Positions 7,756 through 16,856 of a stretch of 59,918 nt of DNA are shown here, piece by piece. The notes under the pieces are model-generated. The model was given only the letters and a program-made list of their open reading frames with translations. It was not told the DNA's origin and did not search any database. Each line of letters begins with the position of its first letter. Positions within the stretch are counted from its first letter, which is position 1. Origin of the DNA: Akkermansiaceae bacterium (GTDB taxonomy: Bacteria; Verrucomicrobiota; Verrucomicrobiia; Verrucomicrobiales; Akkermansiaceae); assembly GCA_026421245.1 (NCBI GenBank), contig JAPKDJ010000020.1:1-59918 (forward strand), given 5' to 3'. Made by a program: the position numbers and the translations under genes.

Positions 7756-8687
7756 AAATATTCATCGCAGGTCATCGTGGAATGGTGGGTTCGGCACTTG
7801 TGCGCGAAGCAGAAAAACGAGGTGGATACGAGATTCTCACGGCCACGCGCAGTGAGCTTGATCTCCTCAATCAGTTGGAATGTCACCAATGGCTGCAGGA
7901 GAATCGCCCGGATCAGGTCATCATTGCGGCGGCCAAGGTCGGGGGCATTCATGCCAATTCCACCTATCCCGCAGAGTTCATTTACGAAAATCTCACCATC
8001 GCTACCAATCTCATCGAAGGCGCACGCCAAGCAGAGGTTGGTCGTGTTCTCTTTCTCGGCAGTTCATGCATTTATCCCAAATTGGCGCCCCAGCCCATGC
8101 CCGAAGATTGTCTTCTGACGAGTCCGTTGGAAGGGACTAACGAGGCCTATGCCATTGCAAAAATTGCGGGGCTCAAAATGTGCCAGCATTATCGGGCTCA
8201 GTATGGGCTCAGGTACCATTCGGCGATGCCGACCAATCTCTACGGTCCGGGCGACAACTATCACCCGGAGAATTCCCATGTGATTCCTGCTTTGATTCGA
8301 CGTTTTCACGAGGCGAAAGAGAGGGGAGATGCGAAAGTGACGATTTGGGGAAGCGGAACTCCACGAAGAGAGTTCCTGCATGTCGAAGATCTTGCGGAAG
8401 CTTGTTTTCATCTTTTGGGCCATCAGGATCCACCTGACTGGGTCAACTTGGGTGTCGGTCAGGATGTCACTATTCTCGAGCTTGCCCAGCTGGTCGCGAA
8501 GACGGTGGGCTTTGAGGGCGAGATCGAAACCGACCCTTCCAAGCCTGATGGGACGCCTCGAAAGCTTCTCGACGTTTCCATGCTCAACGAAACCGGTTGG
8601 TCTGCGAAGATCCCCTTTGCCGATGGCCTTGCCGGTGCCTATCAAGACTTTCTCGCGACACTCGATCAGGGCACTGCCCGGCTCTAA
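7752..8687 (+). CDS. fcl: GDP-L-fucose synthase
   Basis: Epimerises and reduces GDP-4-keto-6-deoxymannose to GDP-L-fucose in the cytoplasm, 311 aa. It is an extended short-chain dehydrogenase with GHRGMVG (G7, G10, G13) for NADPH. The catalytic set is Ser in GSSCIYP (104-105) with Y133 and K137 in [10 protein letters not shown]. The start ATG at 7752 sits in an ATGA overlap with the aminotransferase; the longer upstream reading in the same frame runs through that gene and is not supported. gmd, which makes its substrate, is the next gene. Confidence 0.93.
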   Translation: MKIFIAGHRGMVGSALVREAEKRGGYEILTATRSELDLLNQLECHQWLQENRPDQVIIAAAKVGGIHANSTYPAEFIYENLTIATNLIEGARQAEVGRVLFLGSSCIYPKLAPQPMPEDCLLTSPLEGTNEAYAIAKIAGLKMCQHYRAQYGLRYHSAMPTNLYGPGDNYHPENSHVIPALIRRFHEAKERGDAKVTIWGSGTPRREFLHVEDLAEACFHLLGHQDPPDWVNLGVGQDVTILELAQLVAKTVGFEGEIETDPSKPDGTPRKLLDVSMLNETGWSAKIPFADGLAGAYQDFLATLDQGTARL

Positions 8688-8697
8688 AACACACTCT

Positions 8698-9816
8698 ATG
8701 AAAAAAGCACTCATTACCGGAATCACTGGCCAGGATGGATCCTATCTTGCCGAACTTCTCCTTGAAAAAGGATACGAAGTGCACGGAATCAAACGTCGGG
8801 CATCTTCCTTTAATACCGAGCGGGTCGATCACATCTATGAAGATCCCCATGTTGAGGCTGCGAGGTTCAAGCTCCACTATGGCGACTTGACCGACACCTC
8901 CAATCTCACCCGTATTATGAGTGAGATCCAACCGGATGAAGTCTATAATCTCGGGGCCCAGTCCCACGTTGCGGTATCCTTTGAATCTCCTGAGTATACG
9001 GCGGATGTGGACGCGATTGGAGCACTTCGACTGTTGGAGGCGATCCGCTTTCTGGGGTTGCAGAAAAAAACCCGCTACTATCAAGCATCGACTTCCGAAC
9101 TTTACGGTTTAGTCCAAGAGGTTCCCCAGAAGGAAACAACCCCATTCTATCCGCGAAGTCCCTATGCCGCGGCGAAAATGTATGCCTACTGGATTACTAT
9201 CAACTATCGCGAGTCTTATGGGATTTACGCATGCAACGGAATCTTGTTTAACCACGAATCTCCGAGACGTGGCGAAACATTTGTCACCCGAAAGATTACC
9301 CGTGCTCTCGCCAATATTTCGCAGGGTCTCGAGAAATGTCTTTTTCTGGGAAACATGGATGCGCTTCGCGACTGGGGGCATGCCAAGGACTACGTGCGGA
9401 TGCAGTGGATGATGCTCCAGCAGGAAGAGGCCGAGGACTTTGTCATCGCAACGGGTAAGCAGATTTCGGTGCGCGATTTCGTTGCGCTTGCGGCGAAAGA
9501 AGCAGGAATCGAACTCACCTTTTCCGGTAAAGGATTGGAAGAGATTGCAACTGTGACTTCGGTTGACCATGAGAAGGCTCCCGCGATCAGTACCGGAGAT
9601 GTGATCGTCAAAGTGGATCCTCGTTATTTCCGTCCGGCGGAAGTGGAAACCTTGCTTGGAGACCCGAGCAAGGCAAAGGAAAAGCTGGGGTGGGTCCCCG
9701 AAATAACGGTCGAGGAGATGTGTGCCGAGATGGTCGCGCATGACCTTGAAAAATCCAAACAACATGCCCTTCTGAAGGAACACGGACATAAGGTTTCGGT
9801 TGCAACAGAGGGTTAG
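8698..9816 (+). CDS. gmd: GDP-mannose 4,6-dehydratase
   Basis: Converts GDP-mannose to GDP-4-keto-6-deoxymannose, the precursor used by the adjacent GDP-fucose synthase, 372 aa. The N-terminus carries the NADP-binding [16 protein letters not shown] (G8, G11, G14). The family-specific [15 protein letters not shown], the [14 protein letters not shown] segment and the catalytic [12 protein letters not shown] are also present. [16 protein letters not shown] is the typical substrate-binding part. The start ATG at 8698 is 10 nt after the fcl stop. Together the two genes give the cluster its own GDP-fucose route. The fcl-gmd order is the reverse of the common gmd-fcl order. Confidence 0.95.
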   Translation: MKKALITGITGQDGSYLAELLLEKGYEVHGIKRRASSFNTERVDHIYEDPHVEAARFKLHYGDLTDTSNLTRIMSEIQPDEVYNLGAQSHVAVSFESPEYTADVDAIGALRLLEAIRFLGLQKKTRYYQASTSELYGLVQEVPQKETTPFYPRSPYAAAKMYAYWITINYRESYGIYACNGILFNHESPRRGETFVTRKITRALANISQGLEKCLFLGNMDALRDWGHAKDYVRMQWMMLQQEEAEDFVIATGKQISVRDFVALAAKEAGIELTFSGKGLEEIATVTSVDHEKAPAISTGDVIVKVDPRYFRPAEVETLLGDPSKAKEKLGWVPEITVEEMCAEMVAHDLEKSKQHALLKEHGHKVSVATEG

Positions 9817-9834
9817 ATCCCCTTACAGAGCTCA

Positions 9835-10581
9835 ATGGAAACTCGGCCGGTCATCGGATTACCTGTTGCTGTCACCGACTATGCGGGGGCGGCGCAGTGG
9901 TGCCAGGCCCGGGCTCGGGCCGGCGACCGCGCCTATGCCGTGAGTGCGGCCAATACCCATTTGCTTTCCCACGCCCGTCACAATGAGGACTTCGGAAAAA
10001 CGATGGAACGGTTTGATTTGATCTGCCCGGACGGGATGCCTTTGATTTGGTCTCTCAATGCCCAACTTCCGCCCGATCAAAAACTCAAGGACAGGGTATA
10101 CGGTCCGACTCTTATGTTGGAGGTTTTCCGGGAGACTGAAGGGAAAAGCGGACACTCCCATTTTCTTCTTGGGGGGAAACAGAGCACGCTTAGCCAACTT
10201 ACAGATCGCTTTTCTCGTAATGAAATTGCAGGAAGTTATTCTCCTCCTTTTGAAGAGTGGACTGCTGATGAAAACGAAAAGATTATCAAGTTGATTCAAC
10301 AATCCGGGGCAAAGTACGTTTGGGTTGGGCTCGGATGCCCGAAACAGGAAATCTGGCTTGCCTGTCATCTCAATTCACTTCCCCCCGCCGTCTACTTTGG
10401 AATTGGTGCGGCGTTTGCTTTCCACGCGGGAGAGGTCAAGCAGGCTCCCGGTTTCATCCAAAAGACAGGCATGGAGTGGCTCTTCCGACTATGTGCCGAG
10501 CCTCGCCGGCTTTGGAAGAGATACGCGGTTCACAATAGCTTGTTTCTTTTTTATACAGTCAAGGACCACGTCACCAATTAG
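9835..10581 (+). CDS. WecG/TagA/CpsF family glycosyltransferase
   Basis: GT26-type transferase, 248 aa, that adds a second sugar (often a ManNAc or glucosaminuronate type) to the undecaprenyl-linked primer on the inner face of the membrane. The recognisable path is AVSAANTHLL, DLICPDGMPLIW, a KDRVYGPTLM segment, and the strongly conserved VWVGLGCPKQEIW. YFGIGAAFAFHAG and a C-terminal GMEWLFRL-EPRRLWKRY follow and complete the family core. It starts 18 nt after gmd and ends 2 nt before cysC. Confidence 0.9.
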   Translation: METRPVIGLPVAVTDYAGAAQWCQARARAGDRAYAVSAANTHLLSHARHNEDFGKTMERFDLICPDGMPLIWSLNAQLPPDQKLKDRVYGPTLMLEVFRETEGKSGHSHFLLGGKQSTLSQLTDRFSRNEIAGSYSPPFEEWTADENEKIIKLIQQSGAKYVWVGLGCPKQEIWLACHLNSLPPAVYFGIGAAFAFHAGEVKQAPGFIQKTGMEWLFRLCAEPRRLWKRYAVHNSLFLFYTVKDHVTN

Positions 10582-10583
10582 CA

Positions 10584-11165
10584 ATGGCGGAGAACATTCA
10601 TACCCAGTTTCACCGATTTGTCGCACCTGCGGAGAAAGAAGCTCTCCTCGGCCAGAGAGGGATTGTTCTATGGCTGTATGGACTCAGCGGATCGGGAAAA
10701 TCTACAATTGCCGCGGCCCTGGAACGTTCCCTGCACGAAGGGGGGCATTTTACGGTCATCCTTGATGGCGATAACTTTCGCCACGGGCTGAATTCCGATC
10801 TTGGTTTCAGCGACGAAGATCGGCATGAAAATGTCCGGCGGGTCGCTGAAGTGGCTAGGGTTTTCGCCTTACAGGGAGTCATAGTTCTCGTAAGTGTGAT
10901 CACTCCAAAAAAATCTCTCCGTTCTTTAGCGCGGGGGATTGTCGGAGAATCGTTTCAGGAGATCTTTATCCGGGCTTCCTACGAGACCTGTGCGACGAGA
11001 GATCCTAAAGGTCTCTATGCCAAAGTGGCCGAGGGGAAAATCAAGCAATTCACGGGCAAGGAGAGTGGGTTTGAAGAGCCCTGTTCGCCGGACTTGCTCA
11101 TAGATACCGAGAAAATTGATCCGACCTCTGCGGTTGAAATGATAAAAACTCTCTTGCCAGAGTGA
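10584..11165 (+). CDS. cysC: adenylylsulfate (APS) kinase
   Basis: Phosphorylates APS to PAPS, the sulfate donor for sulfotransferases, 193 aa. Walker A is GLSGSGKST (33-41). The DGDNFRHGLNSDLGFS segment binds APS, and a RRVAEVARVFALQG helix and VSVITPKKSLR follow as in CysC proteins. It starts 2 nt after the glycosyltransferase stop, and cysD follows after 64 nt. Finding APS kinase with sulfate adenylyltransferase inside a glycan cluster, rather than with reductive sulfate-assimilation genes, suggests PAPS for polysaccharide sulfation. No sulfotransferase is recognisable nearby. Confidence 0.93.
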   Translation: MAENIHTQFHRFVAPAEKEALLGQRGIVLWLYGLSGSGKSTIAAALERSLHEGGHFTVILDGDNFRHGLNSDLGFSDEDRHENVRRVAEVARVFALQGVIVLVSVITPKKSLRSLARGIVGESFQEIFIRASYETCATRDPKGLYAKVAEGKIKQFTGKESGFEEPCSPDLLIDTEKIDPTSAVEMIKTLLPE

Positions 11166-11229
11166 AAAATCGGCTTTATCCCCCTCCCCGCAGCAAAAAC
11201 CTGACTAACCTGACCAACTTAATCATCAT

Positions 11230-12135
11230 ATGTTTGATTACAACCTGAGCCACCTCGACCAACTTGAGGCCGAAGCAATTTTCATCCTCCGGGAAACAGC
11301 GGCTCAATTTGAGAATCCCGGTCTCCTATTCTCTGCTGGCAAGGACTCCATTGTGATGGCCCACATTTCCCGGAAGGCCTTTTATCCTGCCCGGATCCCT
11401 TTTCCCCTCGTGCACGTCGATACGGGCCATAACTTCCCGGAAACCATTGAATTCCGGGATGCCTACGCAGATAAAATAGGGGCCCGTCTATACGTAGGCA
11501 TGGTGCAAGATTCCATTGACCAAGGCACTGCGGTTGAGGAAACCGGTCCAAACGCCTCTCGAAACAAACTTCAAACCGTGACCCTTCTCGAGACCATCGA
11601 AGAGCAGCAATATGACGCTGTTCTTGGAGGCGGTCGGCGGGATGAGGAAAAAGCCCGGGCCAAGGAGCGATTCTTTTCCCACCGGAACGACTTTGGTGAA
11701 TGGGACCCAAAAAACCAACGTCCCGAGCTCTGGAATCTTTTCAACGGAAGAAAGCAACCGGGAGAGCACTTTCGGATCTTTCCCCTCTCAAACTTTACCG
11801 AGATGGACGTTTGGATGTATATGCACCAAGAAGGGATTGAGCTTCCAAGCCTGTATTACGCCCATGAGCGCGAGACGGTCACACGCAATGGGGTGATCCT
11901 CGCGGTTTCGGAATTCGTGCAACCCAGGGAGGGAGAGCTGGTGGAAACCAAAGTAATCCGCTTCCGGACCATGGGTGATGCAACCATTACTGGCGCAGTT
12001 GAAAGCAGCGCCAACACAATGGAAAAGATCATCGAGGAAGTTGCCGCTGCCCGACAGACCGAACGTGGGAATCGGGCTGATGACAAACGCTCGGAAACGG
12101 CGATGGAAGACCGAAAGAAAGAAGGTTATTTTTAG
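11230..12135 (+). CDS. cysD: sulfate adenylyltransferase small subunit
   Basis: ATP sulfurylase catalytic subunit, 301 aa, usual family length. It forms APS from ATP and sulfate with the CysN GTPase. The PP-loop ATP pyrophosphatase signature SAGKDS (35-40) is intact. LVHVDTGHNFPETIEFRD, GGGRRDEEKARAKER and PLSNFTEMDVWMY are hallmark blocks. The C-terminus ends EDRKKEGYF, the highly conserved tail of this family. Its partner cysN is not adjacent: a 1.3-kb secreted-protein gene separates them. Confidence 0.95.
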   Translation: MFDYNLSHLDQLEAEAIFILRETAAQFENPGLLFSAGKDSIVMAHISRKAFYPARIPFPLVHVDTGHNFPETIEFRDAYADKIGARLYVGMVQDSIDQGTAVEETGPNASRNKLQTVTLLETIEEQQYDAVLGGGRRDEEKARAKERFFSHRNDFGEWDPKNQRPELWNLFNGRKQPGEHFRIFPLSNFTEMDVWMYMHQEGIELPSLYYAHERETVTRNGVILAVSEFVQPREGELVETKVIRFRTMGDATITGAVESSANTMEKIIEEVAAARQTERGNRADDKRSETAMEDRKKEGYF

Positions 12136-12174
12136 AATCCCCTAAACGATCTTTTTAGTTACCTTCTCAGACCT

Positions 12175-13482
12175 ATGTTTATTCGCAGAATCCAAATATT
12201 CGTTTTCATCCTCTTTCTTCCGGGAGTGGTTGAAGCGAGAACCCTCGATGAGCTCAAGGTTTCCTATGAGGTGAAGATGCTTGAGTTAAAAAACAAGCAC
12301 ACCCTTGCTCTCGACAAACTGGTCACGGGCTATTTGGGCGCTTTGGAGCGGGTTCAGAAAAAACTTCAGGAGGGAGGCCGCCTCGACGACGTCCTGAAGA
12401 TCACGAAGGAGAAAGAAGATCTCAAGAACAAAGCCTGGCCGCTGCCCAAATTGGGAAAGTCGTTGCCCGCGGATCTGGTTAAAATGCGCAAGGTTTATGA
12501 AAAGACTCGGGTCCTTGTCGACAGGGAGAACGCCACTGCGATCGTTGAGGTGGCAACCAAGATGGACGGGCTGCTTGAGAAACAGACGGAAACCTTAACC
12601 AAAGCGGGGCGCATTGCTCAGGCAAAAAAAGCGAAAGTGCAGCGCGAAGCCATCGCGGCCGATCCAAAGATTGTTTCGTCAAAGAATCTGCTGGAGCGGG
12701 TGAGGCTTGATCGAAATGCTCCTGTCGCGATGAGAATCCGCCGCTCCGGTGATCATCTGGAGGTCTTGGTTCGCTTCGACAAGAGCGGGGATTTCAGCAT
12801 GGATAGCCCGGTCGAAAACGTGGTCGAAATTACCGGAGGGAAAAAACAGAAAGGGGAAACCAAAGCAACCGTTCTTGGAGAATTCGTAGGAGCAAAGGGC
12901 TATCAAGTTGATCCCTATGTCGCTTTCGAAAGTGATTTAGATGACGTTCTGACTCCTCCGATGCAGGCAGTCAGCCTTGAGGTGAAACCGGGAGTCACTC
13001 ACGAGGAGCGGAAGTGTCTTCGAATCAAGATGGGACCGGTGGCTCCCAATCCGCGAATTGAATGGCCCAATCTCCTAGAACCAGAGACCAGTGCATCGTT
13101 AGTCAAACTTAATTTTCACTACCTGATTCCTCTGGAAAATCAAAAATTGAGAGGCTTTGCCTTTCACCAAGGACTTCTCGCGCCACTTGACGGTCAGGTC
13201 ATGACGACAAGGGGACGTTGGGTCGGAAAGTCGATCGTAGCCGAATCCATTAATAACAACGCCAATCTCAGATTCTATTTCGAGGGACTTTCCGGCGGAG
13301 GGAAAACCTTTAACGGTGGCAACGAGGTGGTCTACCTTGATGACCTCAAAGTCACTTTCCAGCAGTTTTCCGCTCATTCTGTTGCCACCTACAAGGATGG
13401 AAAGGTCGCGAACAAACCGGTGACAGATGCCGAGGCTCAGAAGGCCATCATCCTCTCCGGGAGACTTGTTTCTCAAAATTAG
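12175..13482 (+). CDS. secreted coiled-coil protein of unknown function lying between cysD and cysN
   Basis: The 435-aa protein has a signal peptide (IFVFILFLPGVVEA, mature start near residue 22). Residues about 25-165 are highly charged and helical (LKVSYEVKMLELKNKHTLAL), a coiled-coil type seen in many secreted PVC-phylum proteins. The rest is beta-rich, with a segment near residues 345-415 (GRWVGKSIVAESINN; EVVYLDDLKVTF) resembling a carbohydrate-binding jelly-roll edge, which is inference from composition. The gene interrupts the usual cysDN pair with 39-nt and 12-nt gaps on the same strand, so it should be cotranscribed. No known catalytic motif is visible. Confidence 0.75.
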   Translation: MFIRRIQIFVFILFLPGVVEARTLDELKVSYEVKMLELKNKHTLALDKLVTGYLGALERVQKKLQEGGRLDDVLKITKEKEDLKNKAWPLPKLGKSLPADLVKMRKVYEKTRVLVDRENATAIVEVATKMDGLLEKQTETLTKAGRIAQAKKAKVQREAIAADPKIVSSKNLLERVRLDRNAPVAMRIRRSGDHLEVLVRFDKSGDFSMDSPVENVVEITGGKKQKGETKATVLGEFVGAKGYQVDPYVAFESDLDDVLTPPMQAVSLEVKPGVTHEERKCLRIKMGPVAPNPRIEWPNLLEPETSASLVKLNFHYLIPLENQKLRGFAFHQGLLAPLDGQVMTTRGRWVGKSIVAESINNNANLRFYFEGLSGGGKTFNGGNEVVYLDDLKVTFQQFSAHSVATYKDGKVANKPVTDAEAQKAIILSGRLVSQN

Positions 13483-13494
13483 ATCAAACCTATA

Positions 13495-14739
13495 ATGGAC
13501 CTTCTTCGTTTCACCACCGCTGGCTCAGTTGATGATGGTAAATCCACTCTCATTGGCCGCCTCCTCTATGACTCCAAGTCGATCTTTGAAGATCAATTGG
13601 AAGCAATTAAGGAATCGTCACGGAAAAAGGGTGATGAGAATATGAACCTCGCTCTCCTCACTGACGGGCTCAAGGCCGAGCGGGAGCAAGGAATAACCAT
13701 CGATGTCGCCTACCGCTATTTCGCCACACCCAAGCGGAAATTTATCATCGCTGATACCCCTGGGCACATTCAATACACCCGGAACATGGTCACGGGAGCC
13801 TCAACTGCGAATCTCGCGATCGTTCTTATCGACGCCCGGAAAGGAGTCATCGAGCAGACAAAAAGACACTCGTTCATTGCGAATCTTCTTCGAATCCAGC
13901 ACGTGGTGGTCGCAGTCAATAAAATGGATTTGGTGGATTACAGCCAGGATGTTTATGACAAAATTATTGCTGATTATAAATCGTTTGCATCCCGGCTCGA
14001 TAATATCGTCGATATCAGGCCGATTCCAATCTCCGCCCTTAACGGGGATAACATTGTCAACCGGTCTGAAAACATGCCTTGGTACGAGGGCGCGAGCCTC
14101 CTTTACCATCTGGAGAATGTCTACGTGGGTGGTGATGAAAACCACGTTCAAGCCCGATTCCCGGTGCAGTGGGTGATTCGACCTCAAAGTGACAAATTTC
14201 ATGACTTCCGTGGCTTTGCTGGGAGGGTTTCGGGCGGCGTATTCAAACCGGGCGATGCTGTCCGCATCATGCCTTCCGGTTTTTCCACAACGATTGATAA
14301 AATTTATCAGGATAAAAAAGAGCTCGCCGAAGCTTTTGCCCCTCAGTCGGTTGTCATGACGTTGAACGATGAGATCGATATTTCCCGTGGAGATATGCTC
14401 GTCAAAGACAATAATGCTCCGCACTTGGGTCAGGATATTGAAGCGATGATTTGTTGGTTTTCGACCGTAAATCTTAATCCCCGCAGCAAGTTTGTGATCA
14501 GGCATACCACGAGAGAGGCGAAAGCGATTGTCTCCGAGCTTCGCTATAAGATGGACATTAACACCTTGAGAAAAAATGAGGATGTGAGCTCGTTAACTCT
14601 CAACGAGATCGGGCGTGTCAAACTCCATACCGCATCTCCTCTCTTCTACGATTCCTACAACAAGAATCGTCACACCGGATCATTTATTCTTATCGATCCC
14701 GGCACGAATGAAACGGTGGCGGCAGGTATGATCCTTTGA
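13495..14739 (+). CDS. cysN: sulfate adenylyltransferase large subunit (GTPase)
   Basis: Regulatory GTPase subunit that drives APS formation by CysD, 414 aa. The G-domain has GSVDDGKST (10-18), the switch segment EREQGITIDVAYRYF, the G3 motif DTPGH and the G4 motif NKMD. Translation-factor-like beta-barrel domains follow. It ends at IDPGTNETVAAGMIL, as stand-alone CysN does, with no fused APS kinase, consistent with the separate cysC in the same cluster. It is 12 nt downstream of the secreted coiled-coil gene. Confidence 0.95.
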   Translation: MDLLRFTTAGSVDDGKSTLIGRLLYDSKSIFEDQLEAIKESSRKKGDENMNLALLTDGLKAEREQGITIDVAYRYFATPKRKFIIADTPGHIQYTRNMVTGASTANLAIVLIDARKGVIEQTKRHSFIANLLRIQHVVVAVNKMDLVDYSQDVYDKIIADYKSFASRLDNIVDIRPIPISALNGDNIVNRSENMPWYEGASLLYHLENVYVGGDENHVQARFPVQWVIRPQSDKFHDFRGFAGRVSGGVFKPGDAVRIMPSGFSTTIDKIYQDKKELAEAFAPQSVVMTLNDEIDISRGDMLVKDNNAPHLGQDIEAMICWFSTVNLNPRSKFVIRHTTREAKAIVSELRYKMDINTLRKNEDVSSLTLNEIGRVKLHTASPLFYDSYNKNRHTGSFILIDPGTNETVAAGMIL

Positions 14740-14743
14740 TGAC

Positions 14744-14765
14744 AAGGGACGCTGACATGTCCCTT
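14744..14765. repeat. hairpin-forming inverted repeat between cysN and the flippase gene
   Basis: Perfect 7-bp arms AAGGGAC and GTCCCTT with an 8-nt loop, starting 5 nt after the cysN stop. No T-run follows, so it is not an intrinsic terminator. It may stabilise the mRNA or attenuate expression between the sulfate-activation genes and the flippase. Confidence 0.4.
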
Positions 14766-14806
14766 CGACTTCGAATGCTGGAAAGGGAATTTGCAGCAAT
14801 GACTTT

Positions 14807-16327
14807 ATGATCCGACGGCTTTCATCGAGTCCGGCTGCCCTAAATGCGGGAGCATCGTACTTTGGTTTTGTTTCGACGTCTTTGTATGGGCTCTTAAGCA
14901 TCCCAGTTGCGGTCCATTATCTTGAAAAGTCAGAAATTGGCTTGTGGGCCGTTGTCAATACGATGCTGAGTTATCTCGTGTGGATGGACCTTGGCATTGG
15001 TTCGGGGATGGGGAGGTTAATGGGCGAAGCAGTTGCAAACGATGACAGGGACGAGATTGATCGATGGTGGACCGCTACCCGCGTGACGCTATGGGTGCAA
15101 GGTGCCATCGTCATCATTCTCGGAGTTCTCTTGGTGCCGGTTTTGATCCAGTGGATGGACATCGATTCTAAACTGAGAGATGACACATGGCACCTCTTGT
15201 TGGGCGGGGTCTTAATTACCGGGTTGTCTTTTCCTGTGAGGGGCACGATAGGACTTTTGACTGCGCAGAACCGATTTCATTGGGTTCTTCTGATGCAGGC
15301 CATCGCCCCTTGGTGCGGTTTTATTGTATTCTACCTTTGTCTCCGAGCTGGGTGGGGACTGAAATCCTATCTAGCATCCCTCGTGGTCTCGCAGATTGCC
15401 ATTTGGGTTTGCTGTCGTTTTTCCATTGTCTTCGGTCCGTACACTCCGAAATGGAATGGGTCAGGAGTAAAAAAAGCCCGATTTTTAACTCTCTTCAGTC
15501 TGAGTGGCAACATGGCAATCGTGGGATTAGTGGGCGCAGTCTTAAAAGGTTTGCCGACTCTCATGTTGGCTCGTCTTGGCGGACTCACAATGGTGCCCGT
15601 CTATAATTTCACCTCCAGAGCTCCATTTCTTGGAGGGAGTCTGATTGGGAGAACCTATCAATCCTTTTACCCGAGCTTACAAAGGCTGCATGTCTTAGGA
15701 AAGCGGGAGGCTTTTCTTAAGAAGCATCTTGCTGTTGGGAGAGTGAGCCTGAGCGGTGCCCTCTGTGGAGCTGCCATTGTTCTGGCCGTGAACCCCATGA
15801 TTGTTCAGTTGATTGCGGCCGACCATTACTTTGCCGGCTTGATGGCCAACATGTGGTTTGCCGTTGCATTGGTCACCACCCCTTTTGCAGGCCTTTTTCA
15901 GATCCTTCTGCCGATCTCGGGGTCCATGGGAAAGGCGGCAACGGTTTCGATTGTAAAGCTTTTCGCAAGTATGTTCTTCGCAATTCTTGGTTGGGAATGG
16001 TTCGGACTTGCTGGAGTAGCAGCAGTCTTTGCTTTGCAGCCGCTAGTGGATCTTGGCTACGCATGGCTGAGGGGAGTAAAGGGATGCGGTTATACATACC
16101 GAGAGATTTCTCCCCAGTTGTTGGCTCTTGGTTTCCTGACAATTTTCCTGACTTTCCTGACTGGATCTTTCGTTGCGGCGTCCGATCAATCGCCGACCGT
16201 TCTTAGACTATTTTCCCAGCAATTCGAATTTCCCGGGCAGAGTGCTCTCTTGGCTACGGCAGGCCTATTCCTGATCGGACTTATTTTTCTTGGTTGTAGC
16301 TTGTGGAAACTAATCAAGGAGAGATAA
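14807..16327 (+). CDS. polysaccharide flippase (Wzx/MOP superfamily)
   Basis: Inner-membrane translocase of undecaprenyl-linked repeat units, 506 aa. About twelve or more hydrophobic segments span the protein. The N-terminus (ALNAGASYFGFVSTSLYGLLSIP) and the early EIGLWAVVNTMLSYLVWMDLG segment are typical of the polysaccharide transport branch of the MATE-like MOP superfamily. It stands 67 nt after cysN, with a small hairpin in between. With the polymerase-like protein at 27419 it suggests a Wzx/Wzy-dependent pathway. Confidence 0.85.
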   Translation: MIRRLSSSPAALNAGASYFGFVSTSLYGLLSIPVAVHYLEKSEIGLWAVVNTMLSYLVWMDLGIGSGMGRLMGEAVANDDRDEIDRWWTATRVTLWVQGAIVIILGVLLVPVLIQWMDIDSKLRDDTWHLLLGGVLITGLSFPVRGTIGLLTAQNRFHWVLLMQAIAPWCGFIVFYLCLRAGWGLKSYLASLVVSQIAIWVCCRFSIVFGPYTPKWNGSGVKKARFLTLFSLSGNMAIVGLVGAVLKGLPTLMLARLGGLTMVPVYNFTSRAPFLGGSLIGRTYQSFYPSLQRLHVLGKREAFLKKHLAVGRVSLSGALCGAAIVLAVNPMIVQLIAADHYFAGLMANMWFAVALVTTPFAGLFQILLPISGSMGKAATVSIVKLFASMFFAILGWEWFGLAGVAAVFALQPLVDLGYAWLRGVKGCGYTYREISPQLLALGFLTIFLTFLTGSFVAASDQSPTVLRLFSQQFEFPGQSALLATAGLFLIGLIFLGCSLWKLIKER

Positions 16328-16434
16328 CCTCATTTCACTTCGAAATCTCTTCAGGGATTTCATGCGATTTAGGAAATAGAGTCTCCCCTATTACCTGTAA
16401 GAGAGTGAGGAATTTAATTCCGTAGCTTCAGAAG

Positions 16435-16827
16435 GTGGCCACTCATACCGGAATTCCGGTTGTTCATATTACAGGATCAATTATCAACCGCACCAAGACG
16501 ATTGGCCGGGTCATCAAAGATGCCGGCCCCCTGGAGTTTCTTGAGCTGTTTTTGAATGCGGAGTTTATCTTTACGAATTCATTCCACGGCACAGCGTTTG
16601 CTCTCAATTTCGGTCGCCCCTTGGTGGGGATCAAGCACTCGACCCGGAATGCAAGAATGAGGCCCCTTTTAAAATTCGTGAGTTGGCCCGACAGCCTGGT
16701 TGGTGATGAGACTCCGGTGACTGAGATTGAAGAAATTGCACGTGAAAGTGCCACCGCTGTCGACGATAGTATGTTGTCAGCAATAAGATCGTCTTCCATC
16801 GAGTTTCTCAAACGGAATCTTGACTGA
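16435..16827 (+). pseudogene. C-terminal fragment of a polysaccharide pyruvyl transferase
   Basis: Only about 130 codons remain. The segment FLELFLNAEFIFTNSFHGTA followed by FALNFGRPLVGIK matches the C-terminal sugar-nucleotide-binding half of polysaccharide pyruvyl transferases, including the S-F-H-G-T motif. The intact homologue at 17858 has the matching VELFKNAEATFISGTLHGT. A TAG lies in frame four codons before the GTG and no N-terminal half is found upstream, where 107 nt separate it from the flippase. It is therefore a truncated remnant. A free-standing small protein is unlikely. Confidence 0.7.
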
Positions 16828-16856
16828 AATTCGACTGAATAAATATCAAGCAACAA

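Noticed and set aside
8380-8697. N-terminal extension upstream of gmd giving a 478-aa protein
   Set aside because: The extra part is the fcl gene read in another frame. Gmd homologues start at [12 protein letters not shown], which matches the ATG at 8698.
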